From Defluviitaleaceae bacterium (GTDB lineage: Bacteria; Bacillota; Clostridia; Lachnospirales; WQUN01), in contig WQSG01000001.1 in the NCBI GenBank assembly GCA_009788055.1, forward strand, positions 64,461 through 128,460: DNA of 64,000 nucleotides, given 5' to 3'. Below, in pieces: positions 34,369 to 43,374 of the stretch; the stretch's first letter is position 1, and every line of letters starts with the position of its first letter. A program made the position numbers and the translations under genes. The notes beneath the pieces are model-generated. The model saw only the letters and a program-made list of their open reading frames with translations, made no database searches and was not told the origin of the DNA.

Positions 34369-34782
34369 TTAAATACTCTCCCTCAAAAAATTTATTATGT
34401 TAAACAGCATGGAATTACTGTTTATCACCATTGGTTGGTAGTGCGGAAACATAGTCACCATCCTGTATGCGTACACGGCAAGCAGAATGAACAGCAGAAA
34501 AATAGCGGGGATTTGCAACGCTTTCATTTTTTCGGGCTTGAAAATTTTTACTAAAACGGCAATGGAAACAAATACAATTACGGGAACAAAAAGCGGGTGC
34601 ATTTGAAAGCTTTGCGCAAAATTTCCTGTTGCAAAAAGAATGCCCGCACGGGTTAAACCACACGCAGGGCAAGGTAAACCAAGAAAAATCATAGAGGGTG
34701 AAATTGTGCCAAAAATCGCGTTGGCGGCGAAATAGTACACGCAAAAAGCCACAACACCGATGATTGTCTTTTTCAAAATCAC
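34369..34782 (-). CDS. DUF2752 family membrane protein
   Basis: A protein of 137 residues with three or four transmembrane helices and the DUF2752 signature LGLPCPACGLTRAGILFATG, whose two Cys may form a disulfide or bind metal. The start is GTG 34782, behind GGGAG. It directly precedes the HepT/MntA pair. Function is unknown. Confidence 0.8.
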   Translation of the reverse strand: MILKKTIIGVVAFCVYYFAANAIFGTISPSMIFLGLPCPACGLTRAGILFATGNFAQSFQMHPLFVPVIVFVSIAVLVKIFKPEKMKALQIPAIFLLFILLAVYAYRMVTMFPHYQPMVINSNSMLFNIINFLRESI

Positions 34783-34881
34783 TCACTCGCTCCCGAATTT
34801 ATTACAACTAGTTTATCCTAATTTTTCTTCATTCGCAATATCGCAGGCGAAAAATTTTGGCTTACGTTGGAATTATGAATG

Positions 34882-34890
34882 TGTTATAAT
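34882..34890 (+). promoter_or_regulatory. Extended -10 promoter of purD
   Basis: TGTTATAAT is an extended -10 element. The hexamer 17 bases upstream (TTACGT) is a poor -35 match. It lies 30 bases before the purD start. Confidence 0.5.
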
Positions 34891-34920
34891 TTTTTTACAT
34901 TATACATAGGAGGTTTTCAG

Positions 34921-36183
34921 ATGAACAAAGTCTTAATTATTGGCAGTGGCGGGCGAGAACACGCATTGGCGTGGAAATTTGCGCAGTCACCGCAGGTGGA
35001 GAAAATTTTTGTTGCGCCCGGTAATCCGGGAATAAACGAGATGGAAAACTGCAAATGTGTTGACATTGGCGTTTCGGACTTTGCCGCCCTTGCGGAATTT
35101 GCAAAAGCGGAAGAAATCGCGCTTACCATGGTTGGGCCGGAAGTGCCGCTTGTGGACGGCATTGTGGATTATTTTGAGAAGGAAAATTTGGCTGTCTTTG
35201 GGCCGCGAGCCAACGCGGCGATAATTGAAGGAAGCAAGTCGTTCGCCAAGGAGCTTATGAAAAAATATGACATCCCCACGGCGGGATACGAAGTGTTTAC
35301 TAATTTTGCGGATGCATCCAAGTATATTCGCAATCGCCGCCCGCCGTTTGTGCTTAAAGCGGACGGTTTGGCGGCGGGCAAGGGTGTTGTTATTGCGGAA
35401 AATCATGACGAAGCGTATTCCGCGCTTGCTGAAATGTTGCAGAACAAGCGTTTCGGCGCGGCGGGAAGCACGGTAGTAATTGAGGACTTTTTGGGCGGAA
35501 CAGAATTTTCCTACATGGCGTTTGTGAATGGCGAAAACGTGTACCCCATGGTGATTGCCAAAGACCACAAGCGCGCCTTTGACGGCGACCAAGGCCCTAA
35601 CACAGGCGGGATGGGTGCGTATTCTCCCGTGCCGCAAATTTCCGAGGAAATAATCGAAAAAGCGCGGGTAGAAATTTTGCTGCCCACCGCAAAAGCTATG
35701 GTGGACGAAGGCCGTCCGTTCTGCGGCATTCTTTACGCGGGGCTAATCGCCACAAAAGCCGAGGCAAAAGTAATCGAGTTTAACGCCCGATTTGGCGACC
35801 CCGAAACCGAGGTTGTTCTGCCGCGTTTGGAAAACGACCTTTTCGCCGTAATCACAGACATTTTGGCGGGCAACGACCCCGAACTAAAATGGAGCGATGA
35901 CAATGTTTTGGGCATTGTGCTTGCGTCCAAGGGCTACCCCGACGAATACCAAAACGGTTTCCCCATTACAGGGCTGGACAAATTGGAAGCCGAGACTCTC
36001 CTTTATCACTGCGGCACGAAAAAGGAAGATAACTACTTCAAAACCAACGGCGGGCGCGTACTCTTCGCGGCGCGAAAAGCCGAAAACTTGGACGCCGCAC
36101 GAAACGCGCTGTACAAAGACGTTAAAAAAATCAAATGCACAAATCTGTTTTACCGCACGGATATCGGGGAGGATAAGAAATGA
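34921..36183 (+). CDS. purD: Phosphoribosylamine-glycine ligase
   Basis: A protein of 420 residues with PurD features: VLIIGSGGREHALAWKFAQS and KIFVAPGNPGI at the start, ATP-grasp residues FVLKADGLAAGKGVVIAENH, GPNTGGMGAYSPVP, and EFNARFGDPETEVVLPRL. It makes GAR, step two of the pathway. The ATG at 34921 follows AGGAGG; the in-frame start at 34879 overlaps the promoter. Its stop overlaps the next start (ATGA). Confidence 0.97.
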   Translation: MNKVLIIGSGGREHALAWKFAQSPQVEKIFVAPGNPGINEMENCKCVDIGVSDFAALAEFAKAEEIALTMVGPEVPLVDGIVDYFEKENLAVFGPRANAAIIEGSKSFAKELMKKYDIPTAGYEVFTNFADASKYIRNRRPPFVLKADGLAAGKGVVIAENHDEAYSALAEMLQNKRFGAAGSTVVIEDFLGGTEFSYMAFVNGENVYPMVIAKDHKRAFDGDQGPNTGGMGAYSPVPQISEEIIEKARVEILLPTAKAMVDEGRPFCGILYAGLIATKAEAKVIEFNARFGDPETEVVLPRLENDLFAVITDILAGNDPELKWSDDNVLGIVLASKGYPDEYQNGFPITGLDKLEAETLLYHCGTKKEDNYFKTNGGRVLFAARKAENLDAARNALYKDVKKIKCTNLFYRTDIGEDKK

Positions 36184-37166
36184 AAAAAGTATTCATAACC
36201 GCGATTTTGCTTGCGGTATTTCTTACTGGTTGCGAGAGCGAAAACGCGCCCACTGCTGAAAATGCCTATCCATTGGAAACAGTTGAGACCGAGGAAGAAA
36301 TATCCGCGGAAGAAATTTCCGCGCACGGCAGGGAAGCGGCGGCATTTCTATCACAGTTGCCCACGCTTTTCAGTGACACGCCAATTCCCGTTACGGGCGT
36401 GGGGCAACCATGGGAACGCGGTCGCGAGTTGGAAGAAGGGCAATTCAGTCTTGGCATGGAAGCGGGCGAAGACGGCAGATGGCGCGACATCATCAGCTAC
36501 GAAATCCCCGAACTTTACTTCCGCCGAGACAGGGACTCCAACGGAGTCCCCACGGAAAACCACGGATTCTTCACCCGTGACGGCGAAAAAATCACGGAAG
36601 CCCCATGGATTTTGGGCGATTTTTACGCGACAAGTTTCCGCCTGTGGGACTTGGATGGTAGCGGAATTCCCGTTATCACCCTGTATTACGCGGGCAATTT
36701 GTTTGACGATACGGGCAACAGCGGCACAGAGGGAAAAATTTTCAAATATGTAAACGGCGAGTATGTGCATTTTCCTACGGCGTTTATCAACGGGCTTTCT
36801 TCGATGAATCAGTGGCGCAACAGGCATACGTCTTTCACGCAATTTTATCTTGACCCGAGCGGCAACTTAGTGCGTTCGGACATTGGTGCGGGCGGCGGTT
36901 ATTTCGTTTGGTTCGACCATGTTAATTTTCTCGACCAAGTGCCGCCTTTGGTGCGCCTTACACAGATGGCAAGCTATTCGTTCGTCTATCCTGCAAGCAC
37001 ATGGAACAATTACGTCACGGGAGAATTGGAACAACCCGCCTACGAATCATGGTGGGACTGGCAAGATTTGTACCGCTTGCCGCTGTACAGCATGGATATT
37101 CCATTAACACAAATAGAGCCGCTTACACAACTTGCGGAAGAAATTAGAGAGGAAAACAGACAATGA
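36180..37166 (+). CDS. Lipoprotein of unknown function embedded between purD and purC
   Basis: A protein of 328 residues with a lipoprotein signal (LTGC, Cys18) and an acidic linker. Its ectodomain is beta-rich and full of aromatic residues: WILGDFYATSFRLWDLDGSG, IPVITLYYAGNLF, FKYVNGEYVHFPTAFI and WWDWQDLYRLPLYS. The strand plus D-x-D-G pattern recalls VCBS/integrin-type or DUF-type repeat ectodomains, but I cannot assign a family. It overlaps purD and purC by four bases on each side, so it is translated as part of the purine operon. Confidence 0.75.
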   Translation: MKKVFITAILLAVFLTGCESENAPTAENAYPLETVETEEEISAEEISAHGREAAAFLSQLPTLFSDTPIPVTGVGQPWERGRELEEGQFSLGMEAGEDGRWRDIISYEIPELYFRRDRDSNGVPTENHGFFTRDGEKITEAPWILGDFYATSFRLWDLDGSGIPVITLYYAGNLFDDTGNSGTEGKIFKYVNGEYVHFPTAFINGLSSMNQWRNRHTSFTQFYLDPSGNLVRSDIGAGGGYFVWFDHVNFLDQVPPLVRLTQMASYSFVYPASTWNNYVTGELEQPAYESWWDWQDLYRLPLYSMDIPLTQIEPLTQLAEEIREENRQ

Positions 37167-37837
37167 AACTAATCTACCAAGGCAAAACAAAAGACGTGTA
37201 CGACAAGGGCGAAGGAATACTAACCCTAAAACTGAAGGACGATGCAACAGGCAAAGACGGCGTTTTTGACCCCGGCGAAAACACGGTTGGTCTAAGTATT
37301 GACGGGCTTGGTAGGGAATCCCTGCGGCTTACGGCGCATTACTTTGAACTACTTACCAAAGCGGGCGTTCCGAACCACTATGTGTCAAGCGATATCGAAG
37401 AGGCGACAATGGACGTACGCGCCGCAACAACCTTCGGTAAGGGACTTGAATTTATCTGCCGCGTGTATGCCGATGGTAGTTTTTTGCGCCGTTACGGGGA
37501 ATATATAAATGACAATGAATACCTAAACTATTTCGTAGAAACCACCCTCAAAGATGACGCCCGCCAAGACCCGCCCATCACAAAAGATGCGCTGGACATC
37601 CTTGACATAATGCCCCCCCACGAATACGAAACCTGCAAATTCCTTAGCCGCAAAATAGCAATGCTCATTTCCGACGATTTAAAAAAACACGGCCTTGAAC
37701 TGCACGACATCAAATTTGAATTTGCCAAATGCGGCAACGAAATCTTGCTAATCGACGAAATTTCCGCAGGCTGTATGCGCGTCTACAAAGACGGCAAAAT
37801 CGTACCGCCCATGGATATTGGGAAATTGGTGTTGTAA
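37163..37837 (+). CDS. purC: SAICAR synthetase
   Basis: A protein of 224 residues, slightly short for PurC. It shows KLIYQGKTKDVYDKGEGILT, the SAICAR signature residues around LEFICRVYADGSFLRRYGEY, and HDIKFEFAKCGNEILLIDEI near the C terminus. It joins aspartate to CAIR. The segment LSIDGLGRESLRLTAHYFEL replaces the usual 'KGxxNNxxSxxxFxxL' with a different spacing, as in the shorter branch of the family. Four-base overlap with the upstream lipoprotein. Confidence 0.92.
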   Translation: MKLIYQGKTKDVYDKGEGILTLKLKDDATGKDGVFDPGENTVGLSIDGLGRESLRLTAHYFELLTKAGVPNHYVSSDIEEATMDVRAATTFGKGLEFICRVYADGSFLRRYGEYINDNEYLNYFVETTLKDDARQDPPITKDALDILDIMPPHEYETCKFLSRKIAMLISDDLKKHGLELHDIKFEFAKCGNEILLIDEISAGCMRVYKDGKIVPPMDIGKLVL

Positions 37838-37902
37838 ATTTTTGCAAAATAATAAATTTTCGCATTTTTGACATACTACCTCCAGAGGAGTGTGAGCCGA
37901 AA

Positions 37903-38784
37903 ATGCGGAAATTTTTTATGTATTTTTTTGCGGTAACGGTTATTGCGGTGATTTTCGCCGTGCCGTGTACTGCAACCGAACCCGCCGATTTTGAGGAATT
38001 TGAAACGGAAGTATTTTTCCGCCGCGTGAAGGAAGTTGAGCTTCCGATAGTGATGTACCATCTTGTGACGGAAAAGCCGAAGTATATCGGGAAGTACGGG
38101 ATAAGCCCTGCGGAACTGGAAGCGGATTTGAAATTTCTGAAAGAAAACAAATACAACACGGTGGTAATGCAGGACTTGATTGATTTTGTAAACAGCGGAA
38201 AGCAACTGCCCGATAATCCTGTCATGCTGACGTTTGACGACGGAAATGCCAGTGACTATCATATTTTGTTGTCGCTGTTGCAAGAGTATGACATGAAAGC
38301 GGTGCTTGCGGTGCTGGGCAGTGCGTCAGACAAATGCACGGCAGACGCGGAGAAAAACCCCAAAGCGAAATATCCTAATTTGACATGGCCGCAAATTATC
38401 GAACTGCACGAGTCGGGTCATGCGGAAATTCAAAGCCACAGTTACGATATGCACAAAGCTCCGCTGGGAAGCAGTAATAAGCGCGGCGAAGACCCGGGCG
38501 CATATCACGCCCGTCTTCTTTCAGACCTTCAAAAATTTCAGGATGCCTGCGCAACGCATCTAAACTACGTCCCAACGACCTTTGTTTATCCGTTGGGTGC
38601 AATGGGTAAAAATTCCCGCGAAGTGCTGGAAGAACTGGGCATGGTCGCAAGCATTTCCTGTCAAGAAGGGCTGAATGTAATCCGCCAAGGCGACAAGGAT
38701 TGCTTGTTCAAATTGTTGCGCACAAACCGTCCAAGCGGGCGGTCTATCGGTGACGTTTTAAAAAGCATAAATGTAGCAAAATAA
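37903..38784 (+). CDS. Polysaccharide deacetylase (CE4/NodB domain), exported
   Basis: A protein of 293 residues with a signal peptide (FFMYFFAVTVIAVIFAVPCT) and a NodB homology domain. Motifs seen are ELPIVMYHLV, TFDDGNASDYH (catalytic Asp pair), a metal-binding HSYDMH, and VPTTFVYPLGAMGKNSREVL. CE4 enzymes remove N- or O-acetyl groups from peptidoglycan or other glycans. The metal motif has one residue more than the classic H-S/T-x-x-H, as in many Gram-positive members. The ATG at 37903 is about ten bases from GAGGAGTG. It is followed by a structured repeat. Confidence 0.85.
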   Translation: MRKFFMYFFAVTVIAVIFAVPCTATEPADFEEFETEVFFRRVKEVELPIVMYHLVTEKPKYIGKYGISPAELEADLKFLKENKYNTVVMQDLIDFVNSGKQLPDNPVMLTFDDGNASDYHILLSLLQEYDMKAVLAVLGSASDKCTADAEKNPKAKYPNLTWPQIIELHESGHAEIQSHSYDMHKAPLGSSNKRGEDPGAYHARLLSDLQKFQDACATHLNYVPTTFVYPLGAMGKNSREVLEELGMVASISCQEGLNVIRQGDKDCLFKLLRTNRPSGRSIGDVLKSINVAK

Positions 38785-38786
38785 TT

Positions 38787-38890
38787 CAAAATCCGCCCCG
38801 TCTATCGCGGCAAGTTCGCCCGAAAACGCTCTATTCGCGTTTTTGGGTGCCGCTCTGTCGGGACGGTTTTTCATTGATTTCGCTATAACT
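38787..38890. repeat. Structured 100-bp repeat, second family, copy 2
   Basis: Matches 17212-17310 through CGCCCGAAAACGCTCTATTC, the GCGTTTTT arm, GGTGCCGCTC and GATTTCGCTATAACT. Compensating differences keep the stems (CCGTC/GACGG). It lies between the deacetylase and vanW genes. Confidence 0.7.
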
Positions 38891-38900
38891 AGGAATATTT

Positions 38901-38942
38901 CACCCCTTTGGCGATATACATTATTATAGAAGCTAAGGGGTG
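38901..38942 (+). promoter_or_regulatory. Inverted repeat covering the ribosome site of the VanW gene
   Basis: CACCCCTT (38901-38908) and AAGGGGTG (38935-38942) form an eight-bp stem with a 26-base loop. The right arm is the only Shine-Dalgarno-like sequence before the ATG at 38949. Confidence 0.45.
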
Positions 38943-38948
38943 ATTTTT

Positions 38949-40313
38949 ATGTCATTTGATTTGCGGAAGCACCGAAAAATTATAATTGCCGTGGTTGCGG
39001 GGATTGCGTTGTTGACGGGGCTAATGTTTTTGTGGCAAGTGGGCGACTCGCCAAACGAAACGGACAGGATTTACACAAATGTGTACATACATGGGGTTGC
39101 GGTGGGCGGCATGAACCCGATGGAAGCCAACGCCGCGCTGATGGAGCGTTTTCAGGCGGGGCTGGAGGCACGGGTTGTGCGATACGCCGTGGAGGGCGAT
39201 GTGAAATACGCGTTTACGTTTGCGGAATTTGGGGCGCGTTTCGATTTCGCGCCGCTGATTGATACCGCGTTGGCATACAGCCACGCGCCGAGTTTCGGGC
39301 AAAGGGTTACGCGGGTTTTTCGCAATACATATGAAATAACGGAGTCGCCGATTTTCATTTTCAGTGCAGAACGGCTGGAAAGCATAATGCGAGAGCTTTC
39401 TGTTGGAATGGATACGCCCGTGCAAAATGCCGCTTTCCGCGAAGAAAACGGAGAAATTTCCGTTGTTGAGGAAACGGTGGGGCAGGGGATAGATACGGTT
39501 CTGGCGGCAGAAGCAACGCAAAATATTCTGCAAAGTCTAACCGACGGAATTGTAGAGCTTCAATTAATTTCAATCCAACCGACATATACAACCGAGCATT
39601 TCAATTTTACGCCCACACTTTTGGGCACGTTTGAAACGCCTTGTGCGTGCGCAAACGACGAAGCCCGTTGCAGAAACATAATTCGGGCGGCGGGCAAGAT
39701 TAACAATACGGTTTTGTATTCGGGTTCGGTATTTTCTGCGGGAGAGTTAATCGGGGCGCATTTGCCAAACAGCGGCTACGAGCCTGCCGTCGTTATGATT
39801 CGCGGCGAACCCGCCGAAGACATTGGCGGCGGCGTGTGTCAAGTTGTAACCACGCTGTACAATGCCGTTCTTCGTTCCGAACTTCAGATAATCCAACGGC
39901 ACAACCATTCCGCGCGGGTTTCATATGTAGATATCGGCTACGATGCAACCGTTGCGGGCAACTACTTCGATTTAAAATTTAAAAACAATACCGATTCGCC
40001 AATTCTAATCACAAGTCGCGTGGACAAAAATATGCTAACCGTAAGCATTTTCGGCAAAGACACACGCGAAGACGGCCGCACCGTTCGCTTCGAGGTGCGT
40101 CAAGTCGAACTGCTCCCCCCCGAACCATACCGCGAAGTGATTGACCCGACAATCCCACGCGGCATTCGCCAAGTTACTCTGGAATCCCAAATGGGCTACC
40201 ATGTCGAACTCTTCAAAATAGTTTACATGGACGGCAAAGAAATTGACCAAATAAAAATTAATTCATCTGTTTACAAACCTTTGCAAGGGGTTATTGCCAT
40301 TGGCGCGGGGTGA
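38949..40313 (+). CDS. VanW family membrane-anchored protein
   Basis: A protein of 454 residues: a short basic N terminus, one transmembrane helix (about 10-30), a peptidoglycan-binding-type domain (about 45-215, including GVAVGGMNPMEANAALMERF), and a VanW domain (about 220-380) with NIIRAAGKINNTVLYSGSVF, NSGYEPAVVMIRGE, DIGGGVCQVVTTLYNAVLRS and LEIIQRHNHSARV-like sequence. VanW-domain proteins are thought to act at the cell wall; vanW itself was named from a glycopeptide-resistance cluster but there is no such cluster here. The ATG at 38949 is chosen over a GTG at 38940 that overlaps the ribosome site. Confidence 0.85.
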   Translation: MSFDLRKHRKIIIAVVAGIALLTGLMFLWQVGDSPNETDRIYTNVYIHGVAVGGMNPMEANAALMERFQAGLEARVVRYAVEGDVKYAFTFAEFGARFDFAPLIDTALAYSHAPSFGQRVTRVFRNTYEITESPIFIFSAERLESIMRELSVGMDTPVQNAAFREENGEISVVEETVGQGIDTVLAAEATQNILQSLTDGIVELQLISIQPTYTTEHFNFTPTLLGTFETPCACANDEARCRNIIRAAGKINNTVLYSGSVFSAGELIGAHLPNSGYEPAVVMIRGEPAEDIGGGVCQVVTTLYNAVLRSELQIIQRHNHSARVSYVDIGYDATVAGNYFDLKFKNNTDSPILITSRVDKNMLTVSIFGKDTREDGRTVRFEVRQVELLPPEPYREVIDPTIPRGIRQVTLESQMGYHVELFKIVYMDGKEIDQIKINSSVYKPLQGVIAIGAG

Positions 40314-40322
40314 TAGTATAAT
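40294..40322 (+). promoter_or_regulatory. Promoter inside the end of vanW, probably giving a leaderless message
   Basis: TTGCCA (40294-40299) and TATAAT (40317-40322) are exactly 17 bases apart. The expected start of transcription, about seven bases after TATAAT, falls on the ATG at 40329. Confidence 0.65.
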
Positions 40323-40328
40323 TTACCC

Positions 40329-41576
40329 ATGGAAAATGAGAGAAAAGGTTTGAGTACATCCACAAAAGTATTGATTGCCGTGGCACTTGTTGCCGCGGCG
40401 ATTTTGGTGCAGATTTTTGTTCTGCCGTATTTGGGATTTGGCGCGGGGCATGAGATGAGCATTATGCCAACGGGGCGCGGGTTTACGTATGATTTTGATT
40501 CGGGGGCGGCGTTCCATTCTAACGACTCGCGGTTTTTTTATTTCGCAACGCGGGACGCGGTTAGACTTATGAATTCCAACGACGCGGCGGAATGGCATCA
40601 CACCTTGCATTTTAACAATCCGTGGCTTTCTGCGCGGGGCGACTATGTTGCCGTGGGCGAGGAAAGAAGCGGCAGACAGGTATATGTTTTCAACGACAGC
40701 GGGTTAAGTTTCCGCATTACGATGGAGAATCCGATACTCTCTTTCGGGGTGAACGAGACGGGTTTTTTGTCGGTAATAGCGCAGTATGAGGGTGGATACG
40801 GCATTTACGTTTTCAATGAGCATAGGACAAGCACCCCGCTTTTTCATTGGGATATTTTTTACGACTTGGTAACGCCGACACACGTAGAGGTTTCGCCTGA
40901 TGGACGATATGTTGTAATTACAATCGTGGATTTGAGTTTCAACGTGCGAAGCTCTGTCCAGTTCAGATATATGAACCAATGGGACGCGTGGAACACGGAT
41001 TTGGGGCTTTTCGCCACGCAAGATTTCCCCGGCGAGATTATTACCGCGCTACGGTTTATGGACGGCAACAGGCTTGTTGTTGCAACAACTTCGCGTATTT
41101 CGGGCTTTCAGTTAGGGCCCGGCCACGCCGTAAGCCGCGAGCTTTGGACAATCAATTTGGAAAACGCAAAAACGCATATACAATTTTATGGCGGAACGCA
41201 CTTTGCATTTGCCGTCGGCGACAGGCTTTTAACCACAATGGGCGACGGCGACCCCGTGGGAACGGTACGAATTTACGGCGTAAACGGAAACCCAACAGGT
41301 CGCTTTGAACTGGGGCGGCGGGCAACACATCTGCGAATGGGACACAGCGCGGTAATTGTGGGCGGCGACAGAAGTTTTCACGCCATGGATTTCCGCGGAA
41401 CGCCGCTGTGGGAGCATACATCTTTGTTCGATACCCGCGACGTACTTTTTTTGGACAACACCAACACAATTCTTATTGCGGGTTCAAATCAGGCGGAAAT
41501 TTTTGAACGGCGGCGCATTCGCGAAGAGTACCGAGAATTTGACTTTGAATTTGGAATACAGGAAGAGGTTTCGTAA
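40329..41576 (+). CDS. Membrane-anchored beta-propeller-like protein (DUF5711-like)
   Basis: A protein of 415 residues with one N-terminal transmembrane helix (about 13-35) and an ectodomain made of repeated strands, such as FFYFATRDAVRLMNSND, ARGDYVAVGEERSGRQVYVF, TGFLSVIAQYEGGYGIYVFN and MGHSAVIVGGDRSFHAMDFR, fitting a WD40/PQQ-like propeller of the DUF5711 type. No ribosome site precedes the ATG, and a strong promoter places the transcript start at the ATG itself. Its TAA overlaps the soj start (TAATG), tying an envelope protein to the partition operon. Confidence 0.72.
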   Translation: MENERKGLSTSTKVLIAVALVAAAILVQIFVLPYLGFGAGHEMSIMPTGRGFTYDFDSGAAFHSNDSRFFYFATRDAVRLMNSNDAAEWHHTLHFNNPWLSARGDYVAVGEERSGRQVYVFNDSGLSFRITMENPILSFGVNETGFLSVIAQYEGGYGIYVFNEHRTSTPLFHWDIFYDLVTPTHVEVSPDGRYVVITIVDLSFNVRSSVQFRYMNQWDAWNTDLGLFATQDFPGEIITALRFMDGNRLVVATTSRISGFQLGPGHAVSRELWTINLENAKTHIQFYGGTHFAFAVGDRLLTTMGDGDPVGTVRIYGVNGNPTGRFELGRRATHLRMGHSAVIVGGDRSFHAMDFRGTPLWEHTSLFDTRDVLFLDNTNTILIAGSNQAEIFERRRIREEYREFDFEFGIQEEVS

Positions 41577-42376
41577 TGAAAAGGATTATCGCAGTGGCAA
41601 ACCAAAAAGGCGGCGTGGGCAAAACAACAACAAATGTAAACTTGGCGACCTGTCTTGCGCAAGCGGGCAAGCGCGTTCTTGTTGCGGATATGGATCCGCA
41701 GGGCAACACAACAAGCGGCCTTGGCGTGGACAAGCACGGGCTGAAAAAGTCCATATACACGGTGCTTCTGGGCGAGGCGTATCTGGAAGAAGTAACCCAC
41801 AGCGTAGACAATATCGAAGGCTTGCATCTTCTGCCCGCAAACATAGACCTCGCGGGTGCGGAAATTGAGATGCTGGATTTGGAAAACAGGGAATTTCGCT
41901 TGCGCGAGGTGTTTAATCATGCAAAATATTTGTATGACTACATACTCATCGATTGCCCGCCGTCCCTTAATATTTTAACGCTTAACGCCCTTTGCGCGGC
42001 GGATACCGTTCTTGTGCCAATCCAGTGCGAATACTACGCGCTGGAAGGGCTTACGCAACTTATGCACACAATAAATTTAGTACACGCAAAACTCAATCCG
42101 CGCTTGGCTTTGGAGGGCGTTGTGTTCACCATGTATGATGCCCGCACAAACCTCAGCGCGCAAGTCGTGGACGAAGTAAAATCCCATTTGGAAGAACACA
42201 CATACAAAACCATTATCCCGCGCAACGTGCGTCTTTCCGAAGCACCAAGTCATGGCTTGCCCATAACCCTTTACGCCCCAAATTCCAAAGGCGCGGAAGC
42301 ATACGAACAACTTGCGCAAGAAGTTATTGCAAAGAATTTTTTAGGTGACAAACCGCAGAAGGAATTAACAAAATGA
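41576..42376 (+). CDS. soj: Chromosome partition ATPase Soj (ParA)
   Basis: A protein of 266 residues with the deviant Walker A motif KGGVGKTT (11-18, with the signature Lys), Walker A' DMDPQGNTTSGLG and Walker B YILIDCPPSLN. The C-terminal part shows PRNVRLSEAPSHGLPITLY, typical of Soj. With Spo0J it organises origin segregation and controls replication initiation. AGGAAGAGG precedes the ATG. Unusually, its partner spo0J is not next: the stop overlaps the start of a DNA methyltransferase gene (ATGA). Confidence 0.96.
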   Translation: MKRIIAVANQKGGVGKTTTNVNLATCLAQAGKRVLVADMDPQGNTTSGLGVDKHGLKKSIYTVLLGEAYLEEVTHSVDNIEGLHLLPANIDLAGAEIEMLDLENREFRLREVFNHAKYLYDYILIDCPPSLNILTLNALCAADTVLVPIQCEYYALEGLTQLMHTINLVHAKLNPRLALEGVVFTMYDARTNLSAQVVDEVKSHLEEHTYKTIIPRNVRLSEAPSHGLPITLYAPNSKGAEAYEQLAQEVIAKNFLGDKPQKELTK

Positions 42377-43374
42377 AATCTGTGGAATTGTTTGCAGGTG
42401 CGGGTGGCTTAGCACTTGGGCTGGAGAATGCAGGTTTTTTCAGCATCGGTTTAATCGAGTACGACAAATCGGCGGCAGATACATTAAAAGCCAACCGCCC
42501 TGAATGGAATGTTATAAACGACGATATAGCCAACATATCCGCGCTAAACTTGGAAGATTATTTCGGTATCACAAAAGGCGAATTGGATTTGCTTTCAGGT
42601 GGTGCGCCGTGTCAATCGTTTTCATATGCGGGTAAGCGTTTGGGGCTGGAGGACGCACGCGGCACGCTGTTTTATCACTACGCGGTTTTTTTGAAAAAGC
42701 TACAGCCCAAGGTTTTTCTTTTTGAAAATGTGCGCGGGTTAATTTCTCACGACAAAGGCCGTACTTTTGAAACCATCCACGAAATTTTTAAGGCAGAGGG
42801 ATACACAGTTCAAACGGATATTTACAATGCGTGGAACTACGGCGTTGCCCAAAAAAGGGAACGGCTCATAATGATAGGCATACGCAACGACCTTACCGAT
42901 AAAGTAAAAATTTCCCCGCCAAAGCCATCTAAAAAGAAACCCGTTCTGCGGGATATTTTAAAAAATGTTCCCGAAGGCCCGGGGGCGCAGTATTCGGAAA
43001 GCAAGCGGAAAATATTTGAACTTGTGCCGCCCGGCGGTTATTGGCGGGACATTCCGCAAGAAATAGCCAAAGACTACATGAAAAGCTGTTGGGATATGGA
43101 GGGCGGGCGCACGGGAATTTTGCGCCGTTTAAGTTTGGATGAGCCTTCATTGACCGTGCTTACATCCCCATCCCAAAAGCAAACAGACCGTTGTCATCCG
43201 CTGGAAGCTCGCCCTTTTACCGTGCGCGAAAACGCCCGCTGTCAATGCTTCCCCGACGACTGGGAATTTTGCGGAAGCGTGGGGCAGCAGTACAAACAGG
43301 TTGGCAATGCGGTTCCCGTTCGGCTTGCATATGAAATTGCGAAAAAAATATATGAAGGGCTGGAGGGTATGTAA
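42373..43374 (+). CDS. DNA (cytosine-5) methyltransferase
   Basis: A C5-methyltransferase of 333 residues with its motifs in order: VELFAGAGGLALGLENAG (I), GGAPCQSFSYAGKR with catalytic Cys80 (IV), FENVRGLISHDKG (VI), GVAQKRERLIMIGI (VIII), and QYKQVGNAVPVRLAYEIAKK (IX/X). The stretch between VIII and IX holds the target-recognition domain. The next gene is an Eco47II-type endonuclease, so GGNCC is the expected target. It overlaps soj by four bases, and the nuclease starts immediately after its stop. Confidence 0.95.
   Translation: MKSVELFAGAGGLALGLENAGFFSIGLIEYDKSAADTLKANRPEWNVINDDIANISALNLEDYFGITKGELDLLSGGAPCQSFSYAGKRLGLEDARGTLFYHYAVFLKKLQPKVFLFENVRGLISHDKGRTFETIHEIFKAEGYTVQTDIYNAWNYGVAQKRERLIMIGIRNDLTDKVKISPPKPSKKKPVLRDILKNVPEGPGAQYSESKRKIFELVPPGGYWRDIPQEIAKDYMKSCWDMEGGRTGILRRLSLDEPSLTVLTSPSQKQTDRCHPLEARPFTVRENARCQCFPDDWEFCGSVGQQYKQVGNAVPVRLAYEIAKKIYEGLEGM

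Noticed and set aside
38949..40313. Glycopeptide-resistance cluster because of the VanW domain
   Set aside because: No vanH/A/X ligase or dipeptidase genes are nearby; VanW-domain proteins are common in Firmicutes without resistance.
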